Counted from the stretch's first letter, positions 1 to 6,695 are shown. The stretch: 9,433 nucleotides of DNA from Gemmatimonadota bacterium (GCA_003220905.1 QHTS01000113.1:1-9433); one strand, 5' to 3'. Notes: generated by a model not told the origin, from the letters alone. Translations and numbers: made by a program.

Positions 1-1
1 G

Positions 2-370
2 CTGCTCTTGGCGGCGCGACACGCCTACCCTCATCGCTACGACCTGGGGGAAGAGTGGAAGCGCTGGACCGGCCTCCCGTTCGTGTTCGCCATGTGGGCC
101 GCGCGCCGAACGGCAGACCCGCGCGCCGTACGCGCCGTCCATCGCACCCTGCTCGCCGCCCGCGATTGGGGGCTCGCCCACCTGGACCTCCTGGCGGAGG
201 CGGCGGCTCGCGCCACCGGCGTCGGTATCACCGATTGCCGCGCCTACCTCGCCGGCCTCGATTATGCGTTGACCGCCAGTCACCTCGCCGGGCTCACCGA
301 TTTCTTCCGCCGACTGGCCGCGCGCGGCCTGGTGCCCGATGGATCGCTCCAGTTCCTGCAGGTGGCGTGA
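2..370 (+). CDS. mqnA: Chorismate dehydratase MqnA, C-terminal part (5' end outside window)
   Basis: MqnA removes water from chorismate to give 3-enolpyruvyl-benzoate, the first step of the futalosine route to menaquinone, in the cytoplasm. The frame is open from the first bases of the window, so about 122 C-terminal residues are visible of a protein usually near 270-290. The recognisable family block is the stretch reading RYDLGEEW, then TGLPFVFAMW (bases 39-100), typical of the MqnA/MqnD-type periplasmic-binding-like fold (Pfam VitK2_biosynth). An ATG or other start inside the fragment is not needed: the reading frame continues upstream of base 8. The stop is two bases before mqnC, which acts later in the same pathway, and this supports MqnA over the related MqnD. 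The N-terminal substrate-binding residues cannot be judged. Confidence 0.9.
   Translation: MLLAARHAYPHRYDLGEEWKRWTGLPFVFAMWAARRTADPRAVRAVHRTLLAARDWGLAHLDLLAEAAARATGVGITDCRAYLAGLDYALTASHLAGLTDFFRRLAARGLVPDGSLQFLQVA
360..365 (+). promoter_or_regulatory. Ribosome binding site of mqnC
   Basis: AGGTGG lies 7 bases before the ATG at 373 and inside the last codons of mqnA. It fixes the mqnC start and suggests translational coupling of the two menaquinone genes. The longer open frame beginning at 55 is not needed. Confidence 0.6.
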
Positions 371-372
371 CC

Positions 373-1416
373 ATGATCGACCGCACGACCCGCGAGTTCC
401 GGTCCTACGTCGACCTGTACGAGCGGGCGTCGCTCCTCGAGCTGGGCCGCCTTGCCGACCAGGCGCGGTGGCGGCTGCATCCGGAGAACGTGGTCACCTA
501 CATCATCGACCGGAACATCAACTACACCAACGTCTGCGTCGCGGATTGCAAGTTCTGCGCATTCTACCGGCGACCGAAGCACGGCGAGGGCTACGTCCTC
601 TCGTTCGAAGAGATCGGTCGCAAGATCGATGAGCTGAAGGCGCTCGGCGGCGTGCAGATCCTCATCCAGGGCGGTCACAACCCTTACATCCCGTTCGCCT
701 GGTACCTGGATCTGATGCGGTACATCAAGCGGCACCATCCGATCCACATCCATGGGTTCTCGCCCTCGGAAGTCGATTTCTTCGCCGGCCGATTCGGGAT
801 ATCGATCGAGGAGGTCATCCGCGAGCTCGTGGCCGCCGGGCTCGACTCGATCCCGGGCGGGGGCGGCGAGATCCTGGTCCAAGAGATCCGCGACCGCGTC
901 GCGAAAAAGAAAGCGGGCGCCGACCGCTGGCTCGAAGTGATGGAGACCGCCCATCGGCTCGGACTCAAGACTTCGGTCACCATGATGTACGGTCTGGGCG
1001 AGACCCTCGCCGACCGGGTCGAGCACCTGTTCCGCGTGCGGGAGGTCCAGGCGAGGAGCGGGGGCTTCACCGCCTTCATCTGCTGGCCGCTGCAGCCCGA
1101 GCACACCGAGCTCGCCCATTTCGAGAAGACCGACGCGGTGACCTACCTCCGCACTCAGGCGATCGCGCGCATCGTGCTCGACAACGTGCCCAATATCCAG
1201 GCCTCGTGGGTGACGATGGGGCCGAAGATCGGCCAGGTGGCGCTCACGTTCGGCGCCAACGACTTCGGCTCGCTCATGATGGAGGAGAACGTCGTCTCCG
1301 CTGCGGGGACGACGTGGCGGATGACCCTCCCCGAGATGCAGCGCCTCATCGCGGACGCGGGCTACGTGCCGCGCCAGCGGCGCCAGGACTACAGCGTGAT
1401 CGAAGAGGCGGCCTGA
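373..1416 (+). CDS. mqnC: Cyclic dehypoxanthinyl futalosine synthase MqnC (radical SAM)
   Basis: MqnC uses a 5'-deoxyadenosyl radical to cyclise dehypoxanthinyl futalosine, forming the bicyclic precursor of menaquinone. The 347-residue protein is full length for the family. The radical SAM 4Fe-4S motif CxxxCxxC is at C55, C59 and C62 (CVADCKFCAF), preceded by the family block DRNINYTNVC. Further MqnC signatures are ILIQGGHNP near residue 96, the block LDSIPGGGGEIL near 157 that separates MqnC from the related aminofutalosine synthase MqnE, and VTMMYGLGET near 198. The ATG at 373 has a good Shine-Dalgarno and gives the usual N-terminus. It follows mqnA by two bases, so the two are surely co-transcribed. 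Pathway assignment is firm; mqnB, mqnD or mqnE are not in the window. Confidence 0.97.
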   Translation: MIDRTTREFRSYVDLYERASLLELGRLADQARWRLHPENVVTYIIDRNINYTNVCVADCKFCAFYRRPKHGEGYVLSFEEIGRKIDELKALGGVQILIQGGHNPYIPFAWYLDLMRYIKRHHPIHIHGFSPSEVDFFAGRFGISIEEVIRELVAAGLDSIPGGGGEILVQEIRDRVAKKKAGADRWLEVMETAHRLGLKTSVTMMYGLGETLADRVEHLFRVREVQARSGGFTAFICWPLQPEHTELAHFEKTDAVTYLRTQAIARIVLDNVPNIQASWVTMGPKIGQVALTFGANDFGSLMMEENVVSAAGTTWRMTLPEMQRLIADAGYVPRQRRQDYSVIEEAA

Positions 1417-1418
1417 GA

Positions 1419-1814
1419 GTGGCCGACGTGCTGATTGTCGTCGGCTCCGAGAGCGACAAGCCGCGTATCGAGCCCGCCTTCGAGGTCCTGAGCAAGGCGG
1501 GCGTTTCGTACGAGTTCCACGTGTCCTCCGCCCACCGGCAGCCCGACCAGACCGCGGACCTCGTGAAGGGCGCCCGGCGGAAGGGCTTCCGGGTGGTGAT
1601 CGCCGGGGCGGGGCTCTCGGCGGCGCTCCCCGGATTCGCCGCCTCGGTCACCGATCTCCCGGTGATCGGCGTGCCATTCGCGGTCGGGCCGCTGAACGGG
1701 CTCGACGCGCTGCTCGCCACGGCGCAGGTGCCCGGCGGCGTACCGGTGGCCTGCGTCGGGATCGACAACGCCAAGAACGCCGCTCTGCTCGCGGTCCGCA
1801 TCCTCAAAGCCTGA
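1419..1814 (+). CDS. purE: PurE-type protein (short, divergent N5-CAIR mutase / AIR carboxylase)
   Basis: PurE moves or adds a carboxyl group on aminoimidazole ribonucleotide in purine synthesis. The 131-residue protein from GTG 1419 shows the PurE fold signatures: VVGSESD at the N-terminus, SAHRQP near residue 37, TDLPVIGVP near 78 and GLDALL near 94. It aligns without gaps to my recollection of E. coli PurE with an offset of six: S10, D13 and H39 match catalytic-site residues S16, D19 and H45. The second conserved histidine (E. coli H75, in GGAAHLPG) is replaced by A69 (GLSAALPG). The C-terminal tail of classical PurE is absent. Both features resemble the short archaeal/class II-like forms as I remember them, so it may be an AIR carboxylase that does not need PurK. 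It sits between mqnC (2-base gap) and ispF (1-base gap), away from other purine genes. Family is clear; exact reaction is not. Confidence 0.86.
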   Translation: MADVLIVVGSESDKPRIEPAFEVLSKAGVSYEFHVSSAHRQPDQTADLVKGARRKGFRVVIAGAGLSAALPGFAASVTDLPVIGVPFAVGPLNGLDALLATAQVPGGVPVACVGIDNAKNAALLAVRILKA

Positions 1815-1815
1815 C

Positions 1816-2301
1816 ATGCGGGTCGGGATCGGGTACGACTCGCACCGATTCGCCGAGGGGGAAGGCCGTAAGCTCGTCCTCGGCGGCGTGGAGATTCCCT
1901 ACCCGCGCGGGCTGGTGGGGCACTCGGACGCCGATGCGGTCGCGCACGCCCTGACCGACGCCATTCTCGGTGCGGCCGGTCTGGGCGACATCGGGCAGAT
2001 GTTCCCCCCGACGGACCCCCGCTGGCGCGAGGCCGATTCCCTCGATCTGCTCAAGCGCGCGTACCTGCGCGTGGTCGAGGCGGGTCTCAGCTTCGTGAGC
2101 GCCGACATCACGGTGATCATCGAGCAGCCCAGGCTCGCGCGCTATCTGGACGACATGCGCGAGAACCTCGCCGGCGCGCTCGTGAGCGGCTACTCGACCG
2201 TCTCCGTTAAAGCGAAGACGAACGAGGGGATGGGGTGGATCGGCACGGGCGAGGGGGTCGCGGTGCTCGCCGTGGCGCTGCTCGAGCAGGTCCGCGTCTG
2301 A
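1816..2301 (+). CDS. ispF: 2-C-methyl-D-erythritol 2,4-cyclodiphosphate synthase IspF
   Basis: IspF converts CDP-methylerythritol 2-phosphate to the cyclic diphosphate with release of CMP in the MEP isoprenoid pathway. The 161-residue protein has normal length. The zinc ligands D8 and H10 are in GIGYDSH, the loop GLVGHSDAD follows near residue 32, and the third ligand is H44 in AHALTD. GLGDIGQMFPPTD (near 55) and the C-terminal nucleotide-binding block TNEGMGWIGTGEG complete the family pattern. The ATG is one base after the purE stop and has no clear Shine-Dalgarno, so translation probably depends on re-initiation. IspD is not beside it, unlike the frequent ispDF pairing. Its place behind mqnA-mqnC fits supply of the isoprenoid side chain of menaquinone, but that link is inference. 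Confidence 0.98.
   Translation: MRVGIGYDSHRFAEGEGRKLVLGGVEIPYPRGLVGHSDADAVAHALTDAILGAAGLGDIGQMFPPTDPRWREADSLDLLKRAYLRVVEAGLSFVSADITVIIEQPRLARYLDDMRENLAGALVSGYSTVSVKAKTNEGMGWIGTGEGVAVLAVALLEQVRV
2284..2290 (+). promoter_or_regulatory. Ribosome binding site supporting a CTG start for the DedA gene
   Basis: GAGCAGG ends 7 bases before CTG 2298, an ideal distance, and that CTG overlaps the ispF stop as CTGA. It argues for the short form of the DedA protein, but the match is partial and may be chance in GC-rich coding DNA. Confidence 0.4.
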
Positions 2302-2900
2302 GCGATCTTCTCGCATTCCTCGAGGGCCTGCCGCCCGGACCGCTGTACGGCCTGATCACGGCGCTCGCGGCACTCGAGACCTTCATTCCGCCGCTGCCCG
2401 CGGACACCGCCGTGGCGCTCGGTGCGTTCCTCGCCGGCCGTGGCAGGCTCAACCTCTGGACGGTCTTCGGTCTCACCTGGGCGGCGAACGTCGCGTCGGC
2501 GTCCGCCGTCTACTGGCTGGCGCGACGCTACGGACGCGACTTCTTCAAGGGACCGACCGGCCGGCGGCTGCTCACGCCGCCGGTGCTCGCGCACATCGAA
2601 GCGCAGTACCAGCGGCACGGGACCTACGGGATCTTCGTCTCCCGCTTGCTCCCCGTGTGGCGCGCCGTCGTCCCCCCGTTCGCCGGCATCGCCGGACTCT
2701 CCGCGCCGCGCGCCCTGATCCCGCTCGCCCTCGCCTCGGCGCTGTGGTACGGCGTGCTGACGGTGTTCGTGGCCACCCTGGGAACGAACCTCGACGCCGT
2801 CGTGGCGGTGCTCGCCCACGTCAACTGGCTGCTTGGCGCGGCCGCCGTCGGCGCCCTCATATTTCTGGCGGTGTGGATCGTGCGTCGGCTGAAGCGCTGA
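2298..2900 (+). CDS. DedA / SNARE-associated family membrane protein
   Basis: DedA proteins are inner-membrane transporters; characterised members take part in recycling of undecaprenyl phosphate or other polyprenyl/phospholipid carriers and in proton-dependent membrane homeostasis. With a CTG start the protein has 200 residues. Family marks are the re-entrant block ETFIPPLPAD (E27, D36), the YGRDFF segment near 78, and FVSRLLPVWRAVVPPFAG near 113-130, whose arginines R116 and R122 match the essential pair known in E. coli YqjA/YghB. Hydrophobic segments lie around 15-45, 54-75, 123-165 and 175-195. The start is uncertain: the next candidate upstream is GTG 2235, adding an Arg/Gly-rich 21-residue tail and overlapping ispF by 67 bases, while no ATG, GTG or TTG exists between it and the conserved region. 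The transported substrate cannot be read from sequence. Confidence 0.86.
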   Translation: MSDLLAFLEGLPPGPLYGLITALAALETFIPPLPADTAVALGAFLAGRGRLNLWTVFGLTWAANVASASAVYWLARRYGRDFFKGPTGRRLLTPPVLAHIEAQYQRHGTYGIFVSRLLPVWRAVVPPFAGIAGLSAPRALIPLALASALWYGVLTVFVATLGTNLDAVVAVLAHVNWLLGAAAVGALIFLAVWIVRRLKR

Positions 2901-2913
2901 CGCGCACCGTCGA

Positions 2914-2919
2914 AGGGAG
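2914..2919 (+). promoter_or_regulatory. Ribosome binding site of the methyltransferase gene
   Basis: AGGGAG sits 7 bases before ATG 2927 in the 26-base gap after the DedA gene. It decides this ATG over the longer upstream open frame that would overlap the DedA gene. Confidence 0.65.
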
Positions 2920-2926
2920 CACCGCC

Positions 2927-3403
2927 ATGAGCGACGCGTCGAGCGATACCTCCGGTGTCGGTTTCCCCCCACCCCTCATCTACGCCGGCGGGTTCGCCGC
3001 TGGGTACGGCGCCCACCGTCTCCTGCCGATACGCTTGTGGCTGGAGCCGACCGTGGTCCAGAGCCTGCTCGGCTGGGGACTCCTCGTCGGGGGAGTGCTC
3101 CTCGCCGTCAGCGCGGCGTACCTGTTCCGCCGGGCGGGCACGACGCCCAATCCCGCCAGGCCGACCTCGGCGCTGGTGATCCGGGGACCGTACCGCGTCA
3201 CGCGCAACCCGATGTACGTTGGTATGGCCACGCTGTACTGCGGCGGCACGCTGCTCCTGAACGACCCGTGGCCGCTCGCGTTCCTTCCCCCGGTCATGGC
3301 GCTGGTCCAGCGCCGCGTGATCGCTCGGGAAGAGGCGTACCTCGAGCGCAAGTTCGGGGACGTGTATCGGGCCTACAAAGCGCGGGTGCGCCGGTGGATC
3401 TGA
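2927..3403 (+). CDS. Isoprenylcysteine carboxyl methyltransferase / PEMT-like integral membrane methyltransferase
   Basis: Members of this superfamily transfer methyl from S-adenosylmethionine to lipid-like or prenylated substrates within the membrane. The 158-residue protein shows the C-terminal catalytic pattern: GPYRVTRNPMY (residues 87-97), a hydrophobic helix to about 125, the acidic pair E135-E136, and the end block YLERKFGDVYRAYK followed by VRRWI. Upstream are two likely membrane segments, about 14-36 and 43-66. It starts at ATG 2927 with a good Shine-Dalgarno. Bacterial homologues are often annotated only as isoprenylcysteine methyltransferase family, and bacteria generally lack prenylated CaaX proteins, so the substrate is unknown. 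Phosphatidylethanolamine or another membrane lipid is possible. The neighbouring DedA and isoprenoid genes make a membrane-lipid role attractive, but this is inference. Confidence 0.86.
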   Translation: MSDASSDTSGVGFPPPLIYAGGFAAGYGAHRLLPIRLWLEPTVVQSLLGWGLLVGGVLLAVSAAYLFRRAGTTPNPARPTSALVIRGPYRVTRNPMYVGMATLYCGGTLLLNDPWPLAFLPPVMALVQRRVIAREEAYLERKFGDVYRAYKARVRRWI

Positions 3404-4299
3404 CGACCGAGGCGGCGTTCCGCGTCGAGCAGTTCCGCGACTTCCTCGCGCTGGAGGCGGGGGACAGCGCCCACACCGTCGCGAACTACCTCCGCGACGT
3501 CCGGCGGCTCGCCGGCTACGCCGGGACGAAGGGAGCGCGCCGCCCGGAGGACGTGACGAGCGGGCTGCTGCGCGAGTTCGTCTACGCGCTCAAGGATCTG
3601 GGACTCGCCCCGGCGACCATCCGCCGCCAGATCTCGGCCGTCCGCACGTACTACCGCTACCTGGTGGCCGAAGGCCACGCCGCGCGCGATCCGAGTGAGC
3701 GCCTGGAGTCGCCGCGGCAGTGGCGCCGCCTGCCGACCGTATTGTCGGTCGCCGAGATCGAGCGCCTGCTCGCGGCACCCAACGCGGACGAGCCGCTCGC
3801 GATCCGCGACGGAGCGCTGCTCGAATTCGCGTACGCGACTGGTGCCCGGGTGTCCGAGCTCGTGGGCCTCAAGCTGCAGGACGTCCTGTACGAGGATGGG
3901 CTCGCCCGCATCTTCGGCAAGGGCTCGAAGGAGCGCATCGTGCCCGTGGGCCGCCGCGCGCTGGGCGCGGTGGCGTTGTACGCACGCGAGATCCGCCCGC
4001 GCCTCGACCACGGAAAGGGACGCGGGCTTGTGTTTCTCAATGCCCGCGGCACGCCCCTGTCCCGGGTGAGCGCGTGGACGATCATCAAGCGGGCGGCCCG
4101 GCTCGCGGGGCTGACGAAGCGCGTGACGCCGCACACGCTGCGGCACACGTTCGCGACACACCTGCTCGAGGGCGGCGCGGACCTGCGCGCCGTTCAGGAA
4201 ATGCTCGGGCACGCGGACCTCGCCACCACGCAGCTGTACACGCACGTCGACCGCGACTACCTGCGGACCGTGCACAAGACGTTTCACCCCCGGAGCTGA
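3394..4299 (+). CDS. xerD: Site-specific tyrosine recombinase XerD (XerC/D family)
   Basis: XerC and XerD resolve chromosome dimers at the dif site near the replication terminus. The 301-residue protein matches the usual length of about 300. The N-terminal SAM-like core-binding domain spans about 1-100 (FRDFLALEAG, then TVANYLRDVRRLA), and the catalytic domain about 112-295. All six active-site residues are present: R152 (ATGARVSEL), K176 (FGKGSKER), H247 and R250 (TPHTLRHTFATHLL), H273 (MLGHADL) and nucleophile Y282 (TTQLYTHV). The ending HKTFHPRS resembles XerD more than XerC. The GTG at 3394 overlaps the previous gene by 10 bases and gives the normal N-terminus. No second recombinase or dif-like site was seen nearby, so whether it pairs with XerC or acts alone is open. 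Nothing suggests a phage or integron integrase. Confidence 0.95.
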   Translation: MDLTTEAAFRVEQFRDFLALEAGDSAHTVANYLRDVRRLAGYAGTKGARRPEDVTSGLLREFVYALKDLGLAPATIRRQISAVRTYYRYLVAEGHAARDPSERLESPRQWRRLPTVLSVAEIERLLAAPNADEPLAIRDGALLEFAYATGARVSELVGLKLQDVLYEDGLARIFGKGSKERIVPVGRRALGAVALYAREIRPRLDHGKGRGLVFLNARGTPLSRVSAWTIIKRAARLAGLTKRVTPHTLRHTFATHLLEGGADLRAVQEMLGHADLATTQLYTHVDRDYLRTVHKTFHPRS

Positions 4300-4307
4300 G
4301 CCGTCCC

Positions 4308-4580
4308 GTGTCCCGGGCGTTCGTGAAGGAAGATTCCGGCGAGCCGGGGCCCCGCCGGAACTATGGGCTCCCACCGCGCGACGACCCCGGGTTCGACGCC
4401 GCGGCGGCCGAAGCGCTGCTCGAGGCGGCTCGAGCGGGCGAGACCGGGAGTGCCGAGCAAGCCACCGGTTACTACTGGGGGGAGCCGAAGCTGCGGTCGC
4501 ACGTGAAGCGGATTCTGGAGGGCGCGCGGGCCGCGGGCGACGAGCGGCTGGAGCAGCTGGCCAAGCGCTTCCTGAGCTGA
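4308..4580 (+). CDS. Small conserved-looking protein of unknown function (SRAFVKED motif)
   Basis: I do not recognise a function. The 90-residue protein starts at GTG 4308 with (M)SRAFVKED, an N-terminal signature that I associate with GreA/GreB-like transcription factors of other bacteria, but the Gre coiled coil and C-terminal domain are absent. After a Pro/Gly/Arg-rich linker (RRNYGLPPRDDPGFD, 16-30) comes an Ala/Glu helix (31-44), the striking segment ATGYYWGEPKLRSHVKRIL (52-70) and a charged C-terminal helix (DERLEQLAKRFLS). There is no membrane segment and no cysteine. Upstream GGAG is 12 bases from the start, so initiation is probably weak or coupled to xerD, 8 bases away. The stop overlaps the mutM start (TGATG). 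Codon use matches the neighbours, so this is a real gene and not an ORF shadow. A nucleic-acid or RNA polymerase partner is a guess. Confidence 0.8.
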   Translation: MSRAFVKEDSGEPGPRRNYGLPPRDDPGFDAAAAEALLEAARAGETGSAEQATGYYWGEPKLRSHVKRILEGARAAGDERLEQLAKRFLS

Positions 4581-5494
4581 TGCCCGAGCTCCCGGACATC
4601 GTGTGCTACCTGCACGCGCTCGAGACGCGGGTGGCCGGGCAGCGGCTCGAGCGCCTCCGGATTGCGAGCCCGTTTCTCCTACGCACCGCCGATCCACCTC
4701 TGGCCGATCTGTCCGGGCGCGCGATCCGCGGCGTCCGCCGCCTCGGCAAGCGGATCGTGTTCGCATTGGACGACGCCTACTTCGTCGTGCTGCATCTGAT
4801 GATCGCCGGGCGGCTGCACTGGAAGCCCGTCGCCGCACCCATCCCCCGCCGCGCGGGGCTCGCCGCGCTCGATTTCCCGAGCGGCACCTTGCTGCTCACC
4901 GAAGCGAGCACGAAGCATCGGGCGTCGCTCCACGTCGTCCGGGGCGAGCGCGCGCTCGCCGCCCACGACCCCGGTGGACTGGATGTGCTCGGCGCGACGC
5001 TCGAGCAGTTCCGAGCGGCGTTGGCCCGGGAGTCGCACACGCTCAAGCGCGCGCTCACCGACCCCCGGTTGCTCGATGGCATCGGCAACGCGTATTCGGA
5101 TGAGATCCTCCACGCGGCCCGTCTGTCGCCGCTCCGCCTCACGTCGCAGCTCACGCGCGAAGAGAGCGAGCGGTTGTTCCGAGCCGCGCGGGAGACGCTG
5201 GCGACGTGGATCGAGCGACTGGGCGCCCAAACGGGGGATGCGTTCCCCGAGAAGGTGACGGCCTTCCGGAACGGGATGGCCGTCCATGGCCGGTTCAAGA
5301 AGCCGTGCCCCGTGTGCGGATCCCCGGTACAACGCATCCGCTACGCCGCGGACGAGGTGAACTACTGTGCCACCTGCCAGACGGGCGGCCGGCTGCTGGC
5401 GGACCGATCCCTGTCGCGGCTCATGAAGGAGGATTGGCCACGCTCGCTGGAGGAGTGGGAGGAGCGCGCCGCTTCACCCACGACCGAGGGGTGA
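4580..5494 (+). CDS. mutM: Formamidopyrimidine-DNA glycosylase family protein (Fpg/MutM/Nei) with C-terminal extension
   Basis: Fpg/Nei enzymes excise oxidised bases such as 8-oxoguanine and nick the abasic site. The protein has 304 residues against about 270 in typical Fpg. The catalytic N-terminus is MPELPD, with P2 and E3 as required, but the usual PELPEVE is PELPDIV. K57 (LGKRIVF) fits the conserved Fpg lysine. The helix-two-turn-helix segment is LTDPRLLDGIGNAYSDEIL, and the zinc finger has C243, C246, C263 and C266 (CPVCGSP, then YCATCQ). Standard Fpg ends right after CQ; here 37 more residues follow (TGGRLLADRSLSRLMKEDW and an acidic tail). I believe this defines a recognisable subfamily, but its base preference is not known to me. 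The ATG overlaps the stop of the previous gene by one base. Confidence 0.92.
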   Translation: MPELPDIVCYLHALETRVAGQRLERLRIASPFLLRTADPPLADLSGRAIRGVRRLGKRIVFALDDAYFVVLHLMIAGRLHWKPVAAPIPRRAGLAALDFPSGTLLLTEASTKHRASLHVVRGERALAAHDPGGLDVLGATLEQFRAALARESHTLKRALTDPRLLDGIGNAYSDEILHAARLSPLRLTSQLTREESERLFRAARETLATWIERLGAQTGDAFPEKVTAFRNGMAVHGRFKKPCPVCGSPVQRIRYAADEVNYCATCQTGGRLLADRSLSRLMKEDWPRSLEEWEERAASPTTEG

Positions 5495-5495
5495 C

Positions 5496-6695
5496 GTGAC
5501 CCGGGCGCTGCGCCGCACGTCGCTCGCCCTCGCGGCGGTCGTGGGCCTGGCCGCTGTCGGGTTTTTCGACTTCGTGCCCGCGTACATGGACGGGCGGCTC
5601 AACCGCGTCGCCTCGCACCCGCCGTACGTCGTGTCGGAAGCGGCCACCCGACTCCATCGCCAGCTCACGATCGCGGATCTGCACTCCGATGTCCTCCTCT
5701 GGCCCCGCGACTTGCTGCGCCGGAATCGCCGGGGACACACCGACGTGCCTCGCCTGATCGCCGGCAACGTTGCCCTGCAGGTGTTTTCGGCCGTCACGAA
5801 AGTCCCCAGGCGGCTGAACTACGAACGCAACCCAGCAACATCGGACCAGTTGACGGTCCTCCTCGTGGCGCAGCGCTGGCCGCCGGCCACCTGGACCAGT
5901 CTGAGTCAGCGAGCGCTTTACGAAGCCCGGAAGCTGCGGGCGGCGGCGGCCCGGTCCGGGGGGCGGCTCGTGCTCGCCGAATCTCGCGAGGACTTGCAGC
6001 GGTTTCTCGCGCGACGGGCGGCCGACCAGGGGATGACCGCCGGCGTGCTCTCGATCGAGGGACTACAGGCGCTCGACGGTCGCCTCGACATCGTGGACAC
6101 GTTGTACATCGCGGGCTACCGCATCATGGGACTCGCGCACTTCTTCGACAACGAGGTGGCGGGCTCCGCGCACGGTACGGCCCAGGGTGGTCTGACGCCG
6201 CTGGGCCGCCAGGTCGTGCAGCGCATGGAAACGCTCGGCATCCTGGTGGACCTGGCGCACGCATCGCCGCGCACCGTGGACGATGTCCTCGCCATCGCAA
6301 GAAGACCGGTCGTGGTGACGCACACCGGCGTGAAGGGAACTTGTCCGGGACCACGTAACCTGAGCGACGACCAGATCCGACGGATCGCCGCGACGGGGGG
6401 AGTCATCGGGATCGGCTACTGGGACGGTGCGGTTTGCGAGATCGATCCGGCGTCGATTGCCCGCGCGATCCGCTACGCCAGCCGGATCGCCGGAATCGAT
6501 CACGTGGCCCTCGGGTCCGACTTCGACGGCGCTACGCGAACGTACTTCGACGTGAGCGACCTGGTGCTGGTAACGGATGCTTTGCTGGCCGCGGGGTTTC
6601 GCGAGGACGAGATCCGGCGCATCATGGGCGGCAACGTGGTGCGCCTGCTGCTCAACGCGCTCCCGCGCACTGGACAGGTCGCCGATCGCCGTTAG
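5496..6695 (+). CDS. Membrane dipeptidase, peptidase family M19 (renal dipeptidase-like)
   Basis: M19 enzymes are binuclear zinc dipeptidases that hydrolyse dipeptides, often accepting D-residues at the C-terminal side. The 399-residue protein begins with a basic stretch and a hydrophobic segment (about 8-28, LALAAVVGLAAVGFFDF), which indicates a signal anchor or signal peptide and activity outside the inner membrane. There is no lipobox cysteine. Metal ligands match the human enzyme pattern: H63 and D65 (DLHSD), E188 (LSIEGL), H255 (VDLAHAS), H276 (VTHTG) and D342 (GSDFDG); the substrate arginine is probably R287 in GPRNLSDDQ. The GTG start is one base after mutM, with GAGGGG four bases before it. 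Physiological substrate is unknown; peptidoglycan-derived or dietary dipeptides are plausible. Confidence 0.93.
   Translation: MTRALRRTSLALAAVVGLAAVGFFDFVPAYMDGRLNRVASHPPYVVSEAATRLHRQLTIADLHSDVLLWPRDLLRRNRRGHTDVPRLIAGNVALQVFSAVTKVPRRLNYERNPATSDQLTVLLVAQRWPPATWTSLSQRALYEARKLRAAAARSGGRLVLAESREDLQRFLARRAADQGMTAGVLSIEGLQALDGRLDIVDTLYIAGYRIMGLAHFFDNEVAGSAHGTAQGGLTPLGRQVVQRMETLGILVDLAHASPRTVDDVLAIARRPVVVTHTGVKGTCPGPRNLSDDQIRRIAATGGVIGIGYWDGAVCEIDPASIARAIRYASRIAGIDHVALGSDFDGATRTYFDVSDLVLVTDALLAAGFREDEIRRIMGGNVVRLLLNALPRTGQVADRR

Noticed and set aside
55..372. Upstream extension of mqnC to base 55
   Set aside because: It would overlap mqnA almost completely and is Arg/Pro-rich. ATG 373 has the ribosome binding site and the family N-terminus.
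3394..4299. XerD-like gene as a phage, integron or mobile-element integrase
   Set aside because: Length, the HPR ending and the operon context are those of housekeeping XerD. No direct repeats, attachment-like site, tRNA or cargo genes were seen, and no dif-like sequence was recognised.
4418..4435. Perfect 7-bp inverted repeat GCTCGAG-gcgg-CTCGAGC
   Set aside because: It lies within the small gene and encodes ordinary Leu/Glu/Ala codons. Short palindromes of this kind are expected by chance in GC-rich coding DNA.
3373..4599. 408-codon minus-strand frame opposite xerD and the small gene, and a similar 393-codon frame at 6063-7244
   Set aside because: Same compositional artefact: low-complexity Arg/Ala/Pro translations lying over well-supported plus-strand genes.
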